64,000 nucleotides of DNA from Thiohalobacter thiocyanaticus (GTDB lineage: Bacteria; Pseudomonadota; Gammaproteobacteria; Thiohalobacterales; Thiohalobacteraceae). Both the position numbers and the translations under genes were made by a program. Under the pieces are notes generated by a model. That model was not told the origin of the DNA. It made no database searches and saw only the letters and a program-made list of their open reading frames with translations. Positions 45,232-54,188 of the stretch are shown one piece after another (positions within the stretch are counted from its first letter, which is position 1; every line of letters starts with the position of its first letter). Location of the stretch: contig NZ_QZMU01000001.1 of assembly GCF_003932505.1 (NCBI RefSeq), forward strand, positions 2,737,001 to 2,801,000, in the 5' to 3' direction.

Positions 45232-46995
45232 ATGACCAACCTGAACCCGGGAATTTCAGCTGCCGCGGACATGCCCGCGATGGCTGATCCGAATGCCGTC
45301 ATCGATGCGGCGTGCGCCCGCATCCCGCCCTTCTGGCCGCTGGATGCGATGGTCGCCACCAATCCGTACCTGGGCTACGTCGAGCAGCCCTTCGAGCAGG
45401 CGGCGGAATATCAGCTGCGTATCCTCGGGCGGCGCATGACCGCGCCGCGGGCCTGGTACCGTCGCCAGTTCGAGGCCGGACGCATTACCGAGGCGGATCT
45501 GCAGTGCGCGCTGGAGCAGGGCAGGTCCGGACTGACGCCCGTCGAACTTGTCGCCGCCCTGCGGGAGCCTGAACCGCCGGCCTGCGCCCCCCTGCTGTAT
45601 TCCGGCCTGCTGGATGAGCGTTACCGTCCGGCCCAGTCGCGGTATGTGATCCAGCAGGTCAGCCAGTTCTGCGCGGCCTGGTACGATCAGGGCCAGGCCC
45701 TGTGGCGCATGCCGCGATTCGCTGACACCCTGTATGCCGCCTGGCGTGCCTATCTGCGTATCGATCGCAGCCCGCGCTGGATGGAGATCTCGGATATAGA
45801 GACGCCACTGGCGGCACTGCCCGAGGAGGCGCGCGCGGCCATTCCGGTAGCGCTGGAGCAGCTCGGGGTGCCGGCGGACAGACACGAGGATTTTCTTACC
45901 CTGACGCTGGCCAGTATCGGCGGCTGGGCCAGCTATCTGCGCGCCCGCCGCTGGGAGGCGGAACTGGCGGGCGGAGCGGATGACGATATTGTCGGCCTGC
46001 TGGCTATCCGCCTGACCTGGGAACTGATCCTGCTCGCCAATGACGACCGGCCCGAACGGGTCGAGCTGTGGCGCCAGTCGCTGTGCTGCTGGCCGGAGCG
46101 CCTGGGCGAGGCACAGGCGCGGGCGCTGGAAATCGATCTGCTCTGGCAGCGGGCATTGGAGATCGAGTATCAGCGCCGCCTGGTCGCCGGCCTGCGCCGG
46201 GCCCCGGTGGCCGCGGCGGCGCCGGAACCGTCCCGTCCGCTGGCCTTGGCCGCCTTCTGCATCGATGTGCGGTCCGAGGTGTTCCGCCGGGCGCTGGAGA
46301 CGGCCGATCCGGCCATCCGGACCCAGGGCTTTGCCGGCTTCTTCGGCGTCATGGCCCGCTTCCGGCCCCTGGGCGCGCAGCGCGCTCGCTCGCATCTGCC
46401 GGTGCTTCTGCCGGCAAGCTACGAGGTCTGCGAGACGGCCGGCGACGGCGATGGGCCGGCCACCGCCGCGCTGCGGCTGCAGCGGCGGTTGAAGCTGGGG
46501 CTTGCCAAGGCCTGGAAGCAGTTCAAGCTCTCCGCCGGTTCCTGTTTCTCCTTCGTCGAGACCGCCGGTCTGCTGGTGTATGTGCCCAGGCTGATCGGCG
46601 ACAGCCTGGGGCTGAGTGCCCCCGTGGCGCATCCCGAGACGGCCGGCCTGTCGCCGGCCCAGGCGGCACGGCTCGGTCCCGATCCGGACGCGCACTGCGA
46701 CGGGGCAGGCGGCATTCCAGTCGAGGCACGTCCGGAGACGGCCGCCTTCATCCTCAGGGCCATGGGGCTGAAGGCGCCTTTCCCGCGGCTGGTCCTGCTG
46801 GCCGGACACGGCAGCAGCACGGTCAACAATCCCCAGCGGGCCGGACTGGATTGCGGCGCCTGCGCCGGCCAGACCGGCGCGGCCAGTGTGCGCATGGCCG
46901 CCGGCCTGCTCAATGATGCCCGGGTACGCGCGGCACTGGCCGCGCAGGGTACCCGGATCCCCGGGGATACCTGGTTCCTCCCCCGCCCTGCATGA
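45232..46995 (+). CDS. dabA: DabA (DUF2309) subunit, N-terminal part
   Basis: The carbonic-anhydrase-like subunit of the DAB transporter, previously DUF2309/UPF0753. The zinc site known in Halothiobacillus (two Cys, Asp, His) is intact: CIDVRSE gives Cys343 and Asp345, GHGSST gives His526, and DCGACAGQTG gives Cys541. The start MTNLNPGIS at 45232 follows GGGGG. At about 46980-46984 a run of five C shifts the frame (CTCCCCCGCCCTGCATGAC); with four C the protein reads WFLPALHDTTTD and continues in the next piece, giving about 831 residues. DabA couples CO2 hydration or bicarbonate formation to the cation gradient through DabB. Confidence 0.88.
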   Translation: MTNLNPGISAAADMPAMADPNAVIDAACARIPPFWPLDAMVATNPYLGYVEQPFEQAAEYQLRILGRRMTAPRAWYRRQFEAGRITEADLQCALEQGRSGLTPVELVAALREPEPPACAPLLYSGLLDERYRPAQSRYVIQQVSQFCAAWYDQGQALWRMPRFADTLYAAWRAYLRIDRSPRWMEISDIETPLAALPEEARAAIPVALEQLGVPADRHEDFLTLTLASIGGWASYLRARRWEAELAGGADDDIVGLLAIRLTWELILLANDDRPERVELWRQSLCCWPERLGEAQARALEIDLLWQRALEIEYQRRLVAGLRRAPVAAAAPEPSRPLALAAFCIDVRSEVFRRALETADPAIRTQGFAGFFGVMARFRPLGAQRARSHLPVLLPASYEVCETAGDGDGPATAALRLQRRLKLGLAKAWKQFKLSAGSCFSFVETAGLLVYVPRLIGDSLGLSAPVAHPETAGLSPAQAARLGPDPDAHCDGAGGIPVEARPETAAFILRAMGLKAPFPRLVLLAGHGSSTVNNPQRAGLDCGACAGQTGAASVRMAAGLLNDARVRAALAAQGTRIPGDTWFLPRPA

Positions 46996-47728
46996 CACCA
47001 CCACGGATGCGGTGACACTGTTGGATAAGGCCCTGGTGCCGGCGGGACTGGCCGAGGACCTGGCGCGGCTGGAGCGGGCACTGGACCGCGCCGGTGCGCT
47101 GACCCGGGCCGAGCGTCTGACCCGGCTGAGCCCGCAGCAGCCGGCCGGCGATGCACAACGGCGGCAGGCCGTCGAACAGCGCAGCCGCGACTGGTCGCAG
47201 GTGCGCCCAGAATGGGGCCTGGCCGGCAACGCCGCCTTTGTGGCCGCTCCGCGTTCGCGTACCGCGCATCTGTCCCTGGAGGGACGGACCTTCCTGCATG
47301 AATACGACTGGAGGCAGGATGAAGGCTTTGAGGTGCTGAAACTCATCATGACCGCGCCCATGGTGGTCGCGAACTGGATCAACCTGCAGTATTACGGCTC
47401 CGTGGTTGATCCTGAGCACCTGGGGGCAGGCAACAAGGTGCTGCACAATGTGGTGGGCGGGCGCATCGGGGTGCTGGAAGGCAATGGCGGCGATCTGCGC
47501 ATCGGGCTGGCCTGGCAGTCACTGCATGACGGGCGCGACTGGGTCCATGAGCCGCTGCGCCTGAGTGTCTTCATCGAGGCGCCGCAGGCGGCGATGGATC
47601 AGGTGCTGCGCGACCATGCCAGTGTTACCGACTTGGTCGATAACGGCTGGCTGCATCTGTTCCGGATCGATCCCGGCGGCGGGATCTACCGGCGCACCTC
47701 TCAGGGGCGTTGGGCCGCGGCCGATTGA
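46985..47728 (+). CDS. dabA: DabA, C-terminal part after a C-homopolymer frameshift
   Basis: Continues the DUF2309 family: ALHDTTTDAVTLLD, WGLAGNAAFVAAPRSRTAHL, FLHEYDWRQDEGFEVLKLIM, TAPMVVANWINLQYYGS and LGAGNKVLHNVVGGRIGVLEG, all typical of the last quarter of DabA. The family needs this part, so a real frameshift would inactivate the transporter. The stop at 47726-47728 is 86 bases before the ADP-ribosylglycohydrolase gene. Confidence 0.86.
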   Translation, partial: ALHDTTTDAVTLLDKALVPAGLAEDLARLERALDRAGALTRAERLTRLSPQQPAGDAQRRQAVEQRSRDWSQVRPEWGLAGNAAFVAAPRSRTAHLSLEGRTFLHEYDWRQDEGFEVLKLIMTAPMVVANWINLQYYGSVVDPEHLGAGNKVLHNVVGGRIGVLEGNGGDLRIGLAWQSLHDGRDWVHEPLRLSVFIEAPQAAMDQVLRDHASVTDLVDNGWLHLFRIDPGGGIYRRTSQGRWAAAD

Positions 47729-47814
47729 GGCCCGGCAGGCCGTCCTGACAGCCGCTCTCGTCATCGGCTATCCTGTCCGGGGTTCTGTGCTCGTAGCGGC
47801 TGAGGGAGGCGGCA

Positions 47815-48594
47815 ATGATCGGCGCCATCGCGGGCGATATCATCGGCTCGGTCTACGAGGCTGCGCCCATCAAGACCACGGACTTTCCCCTGTTCGGACC
47901 GGCCAGCCGCTTCACCGACGACAGCGTGATGAGCGTGGCCGTCGCCGCGGCCATCCTCGACAACCGGCTGTACGAGGAGGCGATGCGCCATTATGGCCGG
48001 CACTATCCCGACGCCGGCTACGGCGGCAACTTCCATCACTGGTTGATGGCGCCCGACCCGCATCCCTATCACAGCTTCGGCAACGGCTCGGCCATGCGCG
48101 TCAGCCCGGTGGGTTTCGCCTTCGACAGCCGCGAGGCGGTGCTGGCCGAGGCCGAACGCTCGGCCCGCTGCACCCACGATCATCCGGAAGGCATCAAGGG
48201 CGCGCAGGCGGTGGCGCTGGCCATTTTCCTGGCACGGCAGGGCGTGAGTAAGGCGATGCTCCGCGACGAGCTGGAGCAGACTTTCGGCTACGATCTGCGG
48301 CGCAGCCTGACCGCGATCCGTCCCGGCTACCGCTTCGACGTCTTCTGCCAGGGCTCGGTACCGGAGGCAATCATCTGCTTTCTGGAGTCCGGCGATTGGG
48401 AGTCGGCGGTACGCAACGCTGTCTCGCTGGGCGGTGACAGCGACACCCAGGCCTGTATCGCCGGCGGTATCGCCGAGGCCTTCCATGGCCCGCTGCCGGC
48501 GACGCTGCGCGCGCAGGTGCGCGGATATCTTACCGACGAACTGTGGGAGGTGACCGAGCGTTTCCACCGCCGCTTCGTGCGCACGGCGGATTGA
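47815..48594 (+). CDS. ADP-ribosylglycohydrolase family protein
   Basis: A 259-residue enzyme of the DraG/ARH family that removes ADP-ribose from proteins or small molecules. Metal-binding motifs at both ends are present: FTDDSVMS (residues 33-40) and GGDSDTQACIAGG near 205. Other family features are GNGSAMRVSP and THDHPEGIKGAQA. Length is normal. A deleted second copy lies at 40453-40814, in the same direction, with ybiT, the methyltransferase and dabBA between. The target is unknown; no ADP-ribosyltransferase is nearby. Confidence 0.9.
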   Translation: MIGAIAGDIIGSVYEAAPIKTTDFPLFGPASRFTDDSVMSVAVAAAILDNRLYEEAMRHYGRHYPDAGYGGNFHHWLMAPDPHPYHSFGNGSAMRVSPVGFAFDSREAVLAEAERSARCTHDHPEGIKGAQAVALAIFLARQGVSKAMLRDELEQTFGYDLRRSLTAIRPGYRFDVFCQGSVPEAIICFLESGDWESAVRNAVSLGGDSDTQACIAGGIAEAFHGPLPATLRAQVRGYLTDELWEVTERFHRRFVRTAD

Positions 48595-48618
48595 GCCGCG
48601 CCGGCGGTTGCCGGAGGT

Positions 48619-48933
48619 TCAGTCCCGGCGGCTCAGAATCAGGCCCATGGGGCCGACCAGCTGCTCGTCCTTCAGTTCGAACACCATGTTGCCGTGCGGG
48701 CCCCGGACGATCACGTTGGTGTCGTCGATCTCGTATTCGCCGGCGGCCCGGGTGCCCATGGCATTCATGTAGACGGTGCCATCGGAGTCGAATTCATACT
48801 CCATGATGCCCATTTCATCGCCATACTTGCCCGACAGACCGGAACCGCAGGCACTGAGCAGAAGCGTGGCCGGAAGCAGGCACATCAAGGTCACGGCGCG
48901 ACGCAGGTGGCGGGGGATGAAAGCATACAACAT
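48619..48933 (-). CDS. small lipoprotein, unknown
   Basis: A 104-residue protein with a lipobox (LLLSAC, Cys about 29) after a long basic/hydrophobic leader, then a small beta-rich domain (GKYGDEMGIMEYEFDSDGTV; AAGEYEIDDTNVIVRG; DEQLVGPMGLILSRRD). It resembles lipocalin-like small lipoproteins, but I recognise no family. It converges on the glycohydrolase gene with 24 bases between. The last codons and the gap are duplicated at about 40815-40855. Confidence 0.75.
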   Translation of the reverse strand: MLYAFIPRHLRRAVTLMCLLPATLLLSACGSGLSGKYGDEMGIMEYEFDSDGTVYMNAMGTRAAGEYEIDDTNVIVRGPHGNMVFELKDEQLVGPMGLILSRRD

Positions 48934-49031
48934 GCCGGTTTTCCTTCTGTTGGCTGTATCAGGGTGTCAGTCCGAGTATAGCCCCTGGTTGCGTGAAATC
49001 CTGACCGGGGTCCGGGCCGCACGCCTGTGCA

Positions 49032-49059
49032 GGTCGGGTTACGCTGCGCTGACCCGACC
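49032..49059. repeat. GGTCGGGT...ACCCGACC hairpin repeat
   Basis: Eight-base arms GGTCGGGT (49032-49039) and ACCCGACC (49052-49059) around a loop ACGCTGCGCTG-like. A related hairpin with a similar loop lies at 55877-55912. This type of intergenic hairpin is common in proteobacterial genomes. It is just after the end of the MFS gene and may act as a transcript end. Confidence 0.6.
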
Positions 49060-49064
49060 GACGA

Positions 49065-50297
49065 TCAGGCGGCGATGGGTTGCCGGCCCAGCGCCAGCCG
49101 GGCCAGCAGGACGGCGACGAGGACACCCAGGCCGATGCCCGTGGCCAGGGCGGTGGTGCCGATGCCCAGATCCAGCAGCCCGCCCACCAGCGGCGGACCG
49201 ATGGCCGTGGACAGGATCATCAGCGCCTGGACCAGGGCCCGGATGGCGCCCAGGTGCATGACGCCACAGCGTTCGGCCAGCAGCGGGGTGAGCGTGGTCG
49301 AGGCCAGCCCCAGCCCGAGTCCCAGCAGCGCCGGCCACACCAGGGCCGCCCAGTTCGCGGCAAAGCCCGCCAGCACGCCCATGGCCGCTGCCAGCGGCAG
49401 CAGGGCGGCGGCGAACAGCCGGGCGGCGGTGAAGCGGTCGACCAGCGGGCCGGCGCCGAGCAGGCCGGTCACATGGCCGGCGGCGAACAGGGCCAGGCCG
49501 GTGGCCAGCAACTCGGTGGACCAGCCCTTGGCCGCGGCCAGCGGGACCTGGTGAAAGAAGGCCACCGTGACCACGAAGGGTGGGGCGACCGCAGCCGGCA
49601 TGAGCAGCAGGAAACGCCAGTCGCGCAGGGTCTCGTGCAGGGTACGGTCGGGGGCATGCTCCTGTCCGCCCGCCGCCGGTGCCTCGCCGCCGACGGCGCC
49701 GCGCAGCAGCCACAGCAGCAGGGGCAGGAACAGGACCAGCACCAGCGCGGCACTGATCAGCCACAGCCCGCGCCAGTCCAGCAGTGTCAATGCGGCCACG
49801 GCGGTGGCGGGAAACACGGCCTCGGCCAGGGGAAAGCCCATGGCCGCCAGGCTGACCGCCTTGCCGCGCCCGCCGTGAAAGCGCTGGGCCATGGTGGTCA
49901 TGGCGATGTGGCCCATCAGGCCCTGGCCGCCCAGGCGCAGGGCGAACAGGGCAAGCACCAGGCCGGGCAGGCTTCCGGCCCCGGCCAGCAGCAGACAGCC
50001 GGCGGCCAGGATAATGGCTGCGCCGGTCAGATACAGCCGCAGGTCGAGCCGGTCGTACAGCCGCCCCAGCCACGCCAGCAGGCCGGCGCTGGCGAGTGTC
50101 GCCGCGCCGTAGACCAGCCCCAGGCCGCCGTGGCCGAGCCCGAAGTCGGCTCGCAGCGGGGCATTGAACAGGCCGACATAGAAGGTCTGGCCGAAGCCGG
50201 ACAGGGTAGCGCAGAGCAGGCCGAAACCGAGCAGGCGCCAATGGCTGCCGACGAAGCACGCGTAGGCGCGCAGCGGGGCAAATGCGGGCGGGCTCAT
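49065..50297 (-). CDS. MFS transporter
   Basis: A 410-residue major-facilitator-superfamily protein with about 12 hydrophobic helices (LLGFGLLCATLSGFGQTFYV; GLVYGAATLASAGLLAWL; LWLISAALVLVLFLPLLLWL). The A-like loop has GRLYDRLDLR. Family members of this type export small molecules or carry sugars and organic acids; the substrate is unknown. Its start overlaps the stop of the glycosyltransferase gene by four bases, so it is the last gene of a glycosidase-glycosyltransferase-MFS operon and may export the product or intermediate. Confidence 0.85.
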   Translation of the reverse strand: MSPPAFAPLRAYACFVGSHWRLLGFGLLCATLSGFGQTFYVGLFNAPLRADFGLGHGGLGLVYGAATLASAGLLAWLGRLYDRLDLRLYLTGAAIILAAGCLLLAGAGSLPGLVLALFALRLGGQGLMGHIAMTTMAQRFHGGRGKAVSLAAMGFPLAEAVFPATAVAALTLLDWRGLWLISAALVLVLFLPLLLWLLRGAVGGEAPAAGGQEHAPDRTLHETLRDWRFLLLMPAAVAPPFVVTVAFFHQVPLAAAKGWSTELLATGLALFAAGHVTGLLGAGPLVDRFTAARLFAAALLPLAAAMGVLAGFAANWAALVWPALLGLGLGLASTTLTPLLAERCGVMHLGAIRALVQALMILSTAIGPPLVGGLLDLGIGTTALATGIGLGVLVAVLLARLALGRQPIAA

Positions 50298-51583
50298 TCG
50301 GGATGTTTGTCGTCGGACCAGTAATCGCTGAGCGCGCCGTCACCCGCCCGGGTCAGGCTCCTGAGGATGTCCCACTCGGCCTTGATGCGGGCGCGGACCT
50401 GCTCCCACGCGGATTCCTCCTCGCGACTGTGCTCGGGCGCCTGCCGACTCAGGGCCTCGAAACATTCCAGCGCGTTGTCGGCCGAGCGGGCCATGGAGAA
50501 TTCCTCGGCGGTGGCGCGGGCGGCGTTGACCAGGCGTTCGTGTTCCTGTGCCGGGCGGTCGTGGATCCATTCCAGCGCGGCGGCGAAGGCGACGGTATCC
50601 TCCTGTTGCAGCAGTCGGCCGTTGACCTGGTCCCGGACCACCTCGCGCGCACCGGTGGCATCCAGGGCCACCACCGGCAGACCGGCGGCCATGGCCTCGG
50701 TCAGCACCATGCCCTGGGTCTCGCTGTGGGAGGCGAAGGCGAACACATCCATGCCGTTGAGCGCATCGGCCAGCTCCTGTTTTTCCAGGGTGCCGAGGAT
50801 CTGCAGCCGGTCGGCACAGCCGGCGCGGGCGAAGGCCTCGCGGATGGCGGGCTCGGACGGACCGGTCCCGACCACGATGAAATGCGCCTGCGCATGCTCG
50901 CGGACGAAGCCGGCCACGGCCTCGGCCAGGAATTCAAGGTTCTTTTCCGGTGCCAGCCGGCCCAGGTGGCCGACCACGAAGGCGTCATCGGGAATGCCGC
51001 GCTGTCTGCGAAAGGCGGTGCAATCCCCGTTAGAGAAATTTTCCACCTCCACCCCGGTGGGTACCACCCGCACCGGCACCGTCACACCGCGCTCCAGCAA
51101 CAGGTCGCGGATGCTCTCGCTGGGCGCGAACACCTGATCGGCCAGGTTGGCGTAATGGGTCGCCAGCTCGATGATGAAGCGTTTGAACAGGGGCGAGTCG
51201 CCGGGCACATAGTGAGTGTACTGCTCGTACAGGGTGTGGTGGGTGAACACCAGCGGCCGCTGCAGGTAGCGCGCCATGCGCACCGCGGTCATGCCCAGCA
51301 GGAAGGGGTGCTGGGAATGGATGATGTCGGGGTCGAAGTCCTCCAGCGCTTCGGTCAGCCCGGCGGGGACGGGCAGGGCGACGGAGAAGTCGCTGGCATT
51401 GAAGTTCTGGATCGCCGGTATCCGGATGACGTCGGTCTCGTCCTCGGGCATGTGCTTGAACTCGGGCGCGACGGTGAGCACCCGGTGGCCGCGGTTGCGA
51501 TAGTGGCGGGTGAAGGCCTGCACCGAGCGGGCCACGCCGCCGACGTGCGGGGTGAAGGTGTTGGTGAAGATGACGATGTTCAT
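50294..51583 (-). CDS. GT4-family glycosyltransferase
   Basis: A 429-residue GT-B enzyme. The N-terminal acceptor domain begins MNIVIFTNTFTPHVGG and has IHSQHPFLLG and VFTHHTLYEQYTHY; the C-terminal donor domain has VGHLGRLAPEKNLEFLAEAV, LQILGTLEKQELADAL and the EX7E-type motif in SETQGMVLTEAMAAGLP. It transfers a sugar from an NDP-sugar with retention of configuration, as in SqdX/PimB-like lipid or small-molecule glycosyltransferases. About 80 extra residues at the C-terminus are charged and helical. The start at 51583 overlaps the stop of the upstream glycosidase gene by four bases. Confidence 0.88.
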   Translation of the reverse strand: MNIVIFTNTFTPHVGGVARSVQAFTRHYRNRGHRVLTVAPEFKHMPEDETDVIRIPAIQNFNASDFSVALPVPAGLTEALEDFDPDIIHSQHPFLLGMTAVRMARYLQRPLVFTHHTLYEQYTHYVPGDSPLFKRFIIELATHYANLADQVFAPSESIRDLLLERGVTVPVRVVPTGVEVENFSNGDCTAFRRQRGIPDDAFVVGHLGRLAPEKNLEFLAEAVAGFVREHAQAHFIVVGTGPSEPAIREAFARAGCADRLQILGTLEKQELADALNGMDVFAFASHSETQGMVLTEAMAAGLPVVALDATGAREVVRDQVNGRLLQQEDTVAFAAALEWIHDRPAQEHERLVNAARATAEEFSMARSADNALECFEALSRQAPEHSREEESAWEQVRARIKAEWDILRSLTRAGDGALSDYWSDDKHPE

Positions 51584-53832
51584 GCATCCTGTTCCTGTCT
51601 GACCAGGGTCAGGCTGTGCTGATCGCCCTGGACCTGTACCGGCTCGAAGCCCGGCAGCCGCACCTCGATCGGTGGCGGCTCTGTGTGCCACTCGGCCTGC
51701 CACTCGAGCTGCACCTGTGCCTGACCCTGCGGCGTGATCTGCACCGAGACCCGGCCGAAGCGCGTGGGCGCCGGGCCGAAGCGGATCGGCCGGTCCTGTT
51801 CCAGCCAGCGCCCGGGTACGCCGCCGGCCAGGATCAGCGTCTCGCCCTCCTCGCGCACGAAGGCGTTGCGCAGCATCAGCACCCATTCGGCGGCGGCCCA
51901 GACATGATGGCCGTCGCCCATGCAGCCGCCGCCGGTGCGCGGGTGGATGGCCTCGGGCCACTGGCCGGTGGGACTGGCCAGTTCCGCCACGGTATCCATC
52001 AGCTCCAGGTAGCGCGGATCGCCGGCACGCAGCAGGATCTGGGCCACGTGCAGGGTGAGATAGGCGTTGAGCCCGGAGTGGATCATGTCCTGGAAGAAGG
52101 CGCCGTTCACAAAACAATTGGCCAGCAGGAACTCGACCGAGTCCAGCAGCCGCGGATCATCCGGTGCACACTGCTGCAGCGGGTAGCCGACCGCCAGCGA
52201 GCCGATGGCCCCGGCATCCAGCCGCCGGTAGGGCGAGGCGGGCATGGCCGGCCGGCCCAGACGCTCGGCGCAGCCGGCCAGGCTGCGGTCGATGGCGGCG
52301 CTGAAATCCCGTGCGCCTTCAGTGCTTGGGCGGGCCGCTTCGGGATCGGCCTCGGCCAGCAGTTCACCGGCGGCATTCAGCCCGGCCACGCCCCAGAAGT
52401 CGTCCCAGTAATAATAGTCGTTCGGGCCCAGGTGCTCGGCGCTGAAACCGGCCGGCAGCAGCCCGGCGTGAGGCGAGGCGGGCGTGGCCGGCAGACGCTT
52501 GCGGGTGATCCAGCGCGCGCCGCGGGCGATGGGATTGTGCCAGTGTGCGCCCAGGCGCTTGCCGGTCAGCTGCTCGTAGCGCTGGAGGATCCACAGTACC
52601 TCGCCGTTGGCGTCCCACTCGCCTTCCTGGGAGCGGAAATAGCCGCGCGCGGTCTGGCGCGGCGGAAAACGTTCCAGGGCGCGTTCGGCGCGCGCATCCA
52701 GGCCCAGGCACAGCAGGGCGTGGATGATGAAGGCCGCATCGCGGAACCAGAAGCGTTTGTAGGTATAGGGGCCGGGGTAGACATCATCGGGCGAGTGCAG
52801 GATCAGCGAGGTGACGGCGGCGTCATAGAGGAACTGGTAGCGTGGCTCGGGGCACTCCAGCCTGCAGGCCTGACTGCGGATTTCCGGCCAGGCCCGGGGT
52901 GCCAGGGGGCGTGTCTGCTCCAGCGGAATACGTACCTGCAGCCGGGTCGGTTCGGCCTGGCCGATCGGGAACAGGGCGGCGGCGGTGAGCATGCCCAGAT
53001 CGCAGCGCCCGTCGGGCTGATCCTCCTGGTCGCGCAGATGGATATAGACATCCCCTGCGCGGTAGTCGGAAACGTGATGACGCTCGGCCGGGGCGCTGAA
53101 CTCGATCCGGCGGCCGCCATCGACGGTCCAGTGGCGGCGGTCCTCGGACAGCTTCAGTTCGTGTACGAAGCTGATGCCTTCCGGGTTGTAGGGCCGCAGC
53201 GAGACCACCAGCCAGGCGGGTACGCCGCTGGCGGCTTCCAGATCCAGTTCGCAGACGGGTTTGCCCTCACTGTCCAGTACCACCCGGGCGGTGCTGTGCA
53301 GGCTCAGCCCGTCCTGATGGGTGCGGGTATGGATGGCCAGATCGGGATCCATGCTCTGGGATTGCTCGCAGGCCGCGGCGCGCGAGGGCAGCAGGGCGCG
53401 GCCGTCGGCCGGCAGCAACACCCAGGCATCCAGCGAGGGGCCGTCGTAGTCGGGCGTGAGCAGGCCGCGCGGGTCGACCAGCGGTAGTGCCTCGCCGTCG
53501 GGATAGCCGATGGCGGTCCAGTTGCGGTGCGTCAGGTTGATGTGCGAAAGGGAAAAGGCGCGCGGGATGAAGGCCTCGTCATGCGGATCGTACTGACGCT
53601 CGATCCAGTAGGGCCAGACCCAGTCCAGGTTGTGCTGGATGACCTTGCTGTTGATCAGGCCGCGGGCATGAAACACCACGCCTGCGCGCAGCAGTTCCAC
53701 CGGCTCGCTCACCTCGGAGGGTTGGGCGAAGCTGCGCAGCCGCGCCATCAGCTCGATGGGATCCAGAAAGCCCTGGCTGCGCGCGGCGCGACGCAGGATG
53801 AAGCGCAGGGGCAGCCATTTGGTCCAGCTCAC
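51580..53832 (-). CDS. large six-hairpin (alpha/alpha)6 glycosidase-like protein
   Basis: A 750-residue cytoplasmic protein without signal peptide. The C-terminal half (about 340-650) has the look of an (alpha/alpha)6 glycosidase: DVYPGPYTYKRFWFRDAAFI, EGEWDANGEVLWILQRYEQ, PNDYYYWDDFWGVAGLNAAG, GHHVWAAAEWVLML. This is similar to GH15-type or related families; the Asp/Glu residues in these motifs are candidate catalytic sites. The N-terminal half is beta-rich. It is the first gene of a tightly overlapping operon with a GT4 glycosyltransferase and an MFS transporter. I cannot assign the substrate. Confidence 0.7.
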   Translation of the reverse strand: MSWTKWLPLRFILRRAARSQGFLDPIELMARLRSFAQPSEVSEPVELLRAGVVFHARGLINSKVIQHNLDWVWPYWIERQYDPHDEAFIPRAFSLSHINLTHRNWTAIGYPDGEALPLVDPRGLLTPDYDGPSLDAWVLLPADGRALLPSRAAACEQSQSMDPDLAIHTRTHQDGLSLHSTARVVLDSEGKPVCELDLEAASGVPAWLVVSLRPYNPEGISFVHELKLSEDRRHWTVDGGRRIEFSAPAERHHVSDYRAGDVYIHLRDQEDQPDGRCDLGMLTAAALFPIGQAEPTRLQVRIPLEQTRPLAPRAWPEIRSQACRLECPEPRYQFLYDAAVTSLILHSPDDVYPGPYTYKRFWFRDAAFIIHALLCLGLDARAERALERFPPRQTARGYFRSQEGEWDANGEVLWILQRYEQLTGKRLGAHWHNPIARGARWITRKRLPATPASPHAGLLPAGFSAEHLGPNDYYYWDDFWGVAGLNAAGELLAEADPEAARPSTEGARDFSAAIDRSLAGCAERLGRPAMPASPYRRLDAGAIGSLAVGYPLQQCAPDDPRLLDSVEFLLANCFVNGAFFQDMIHSGLNAYLTLHVAQILLRAGDPRYLELMDTVAELASPTGQWPEAIHPRTGGGCMGDGHHVWAAAEWVLMLRNAFVREEGETLILAGGVPGRWLEQDRPIRFGPAPTRFGRVSVQITPQGQAQVQLEWQAEWHTEPPPIEVRLPGFEPVQVQGDQHSLTLVRQEQDA

Positions 53833-53945
53833 GGCGACTCCTTGGTTGCAGTGAAAGATTCATTGTCGCGGAAAACCGACTGCCATTAAACCATGCTTCG
53901 GTATAACTGCAGGCTATGCGCGGGTTATAGCTGTTGCGCGGTGTG

Positions 53946-54172
53946 AACGCAAAGGACGCAGAGAGGCGGAGGCGCAAGGTTATGCAAAGAATGATTGGCG
54001 CTTGTGGATATATTGACTGTTTCCCGTTATTCCGGCGCAGGCCGGAATCCATTGACCGCCGCGGCTTCTGGATTCCGGCCTGCGCCGGAATGACGCCATA
54101 AGTGGAGCGGAGCCGGATTCGCGAACAGCTTTAGTGGTCTTTGCGCCTCCGCGCCTCTGTGTCCTTTGCGTT
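53946..54172. repeat. 227-bp nested palindromic element with 63-bp palindrome copy 2
   Basis: Outer arms begin AACGCAAAGGACGCAGAG (53946-53977) and their near inverse ends at 54172 (CTCTGTGTCCTTTGCGTT). Inside is a second inverted repeat: 23-base perfect arms at 54029-54051 and 54069-54091, 17 bases apart. The inner palindrome is the same unit as at 18007-18069. No coding capacity is seen. The outer motif is of the widespread CTTTGCG-type repeat family. It fills the 356-base gap between the glycosidase and LysR genes. Confidence 0.75.
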
Positions 54173-54188
54173 TCCAGCGTGAAGCCAC

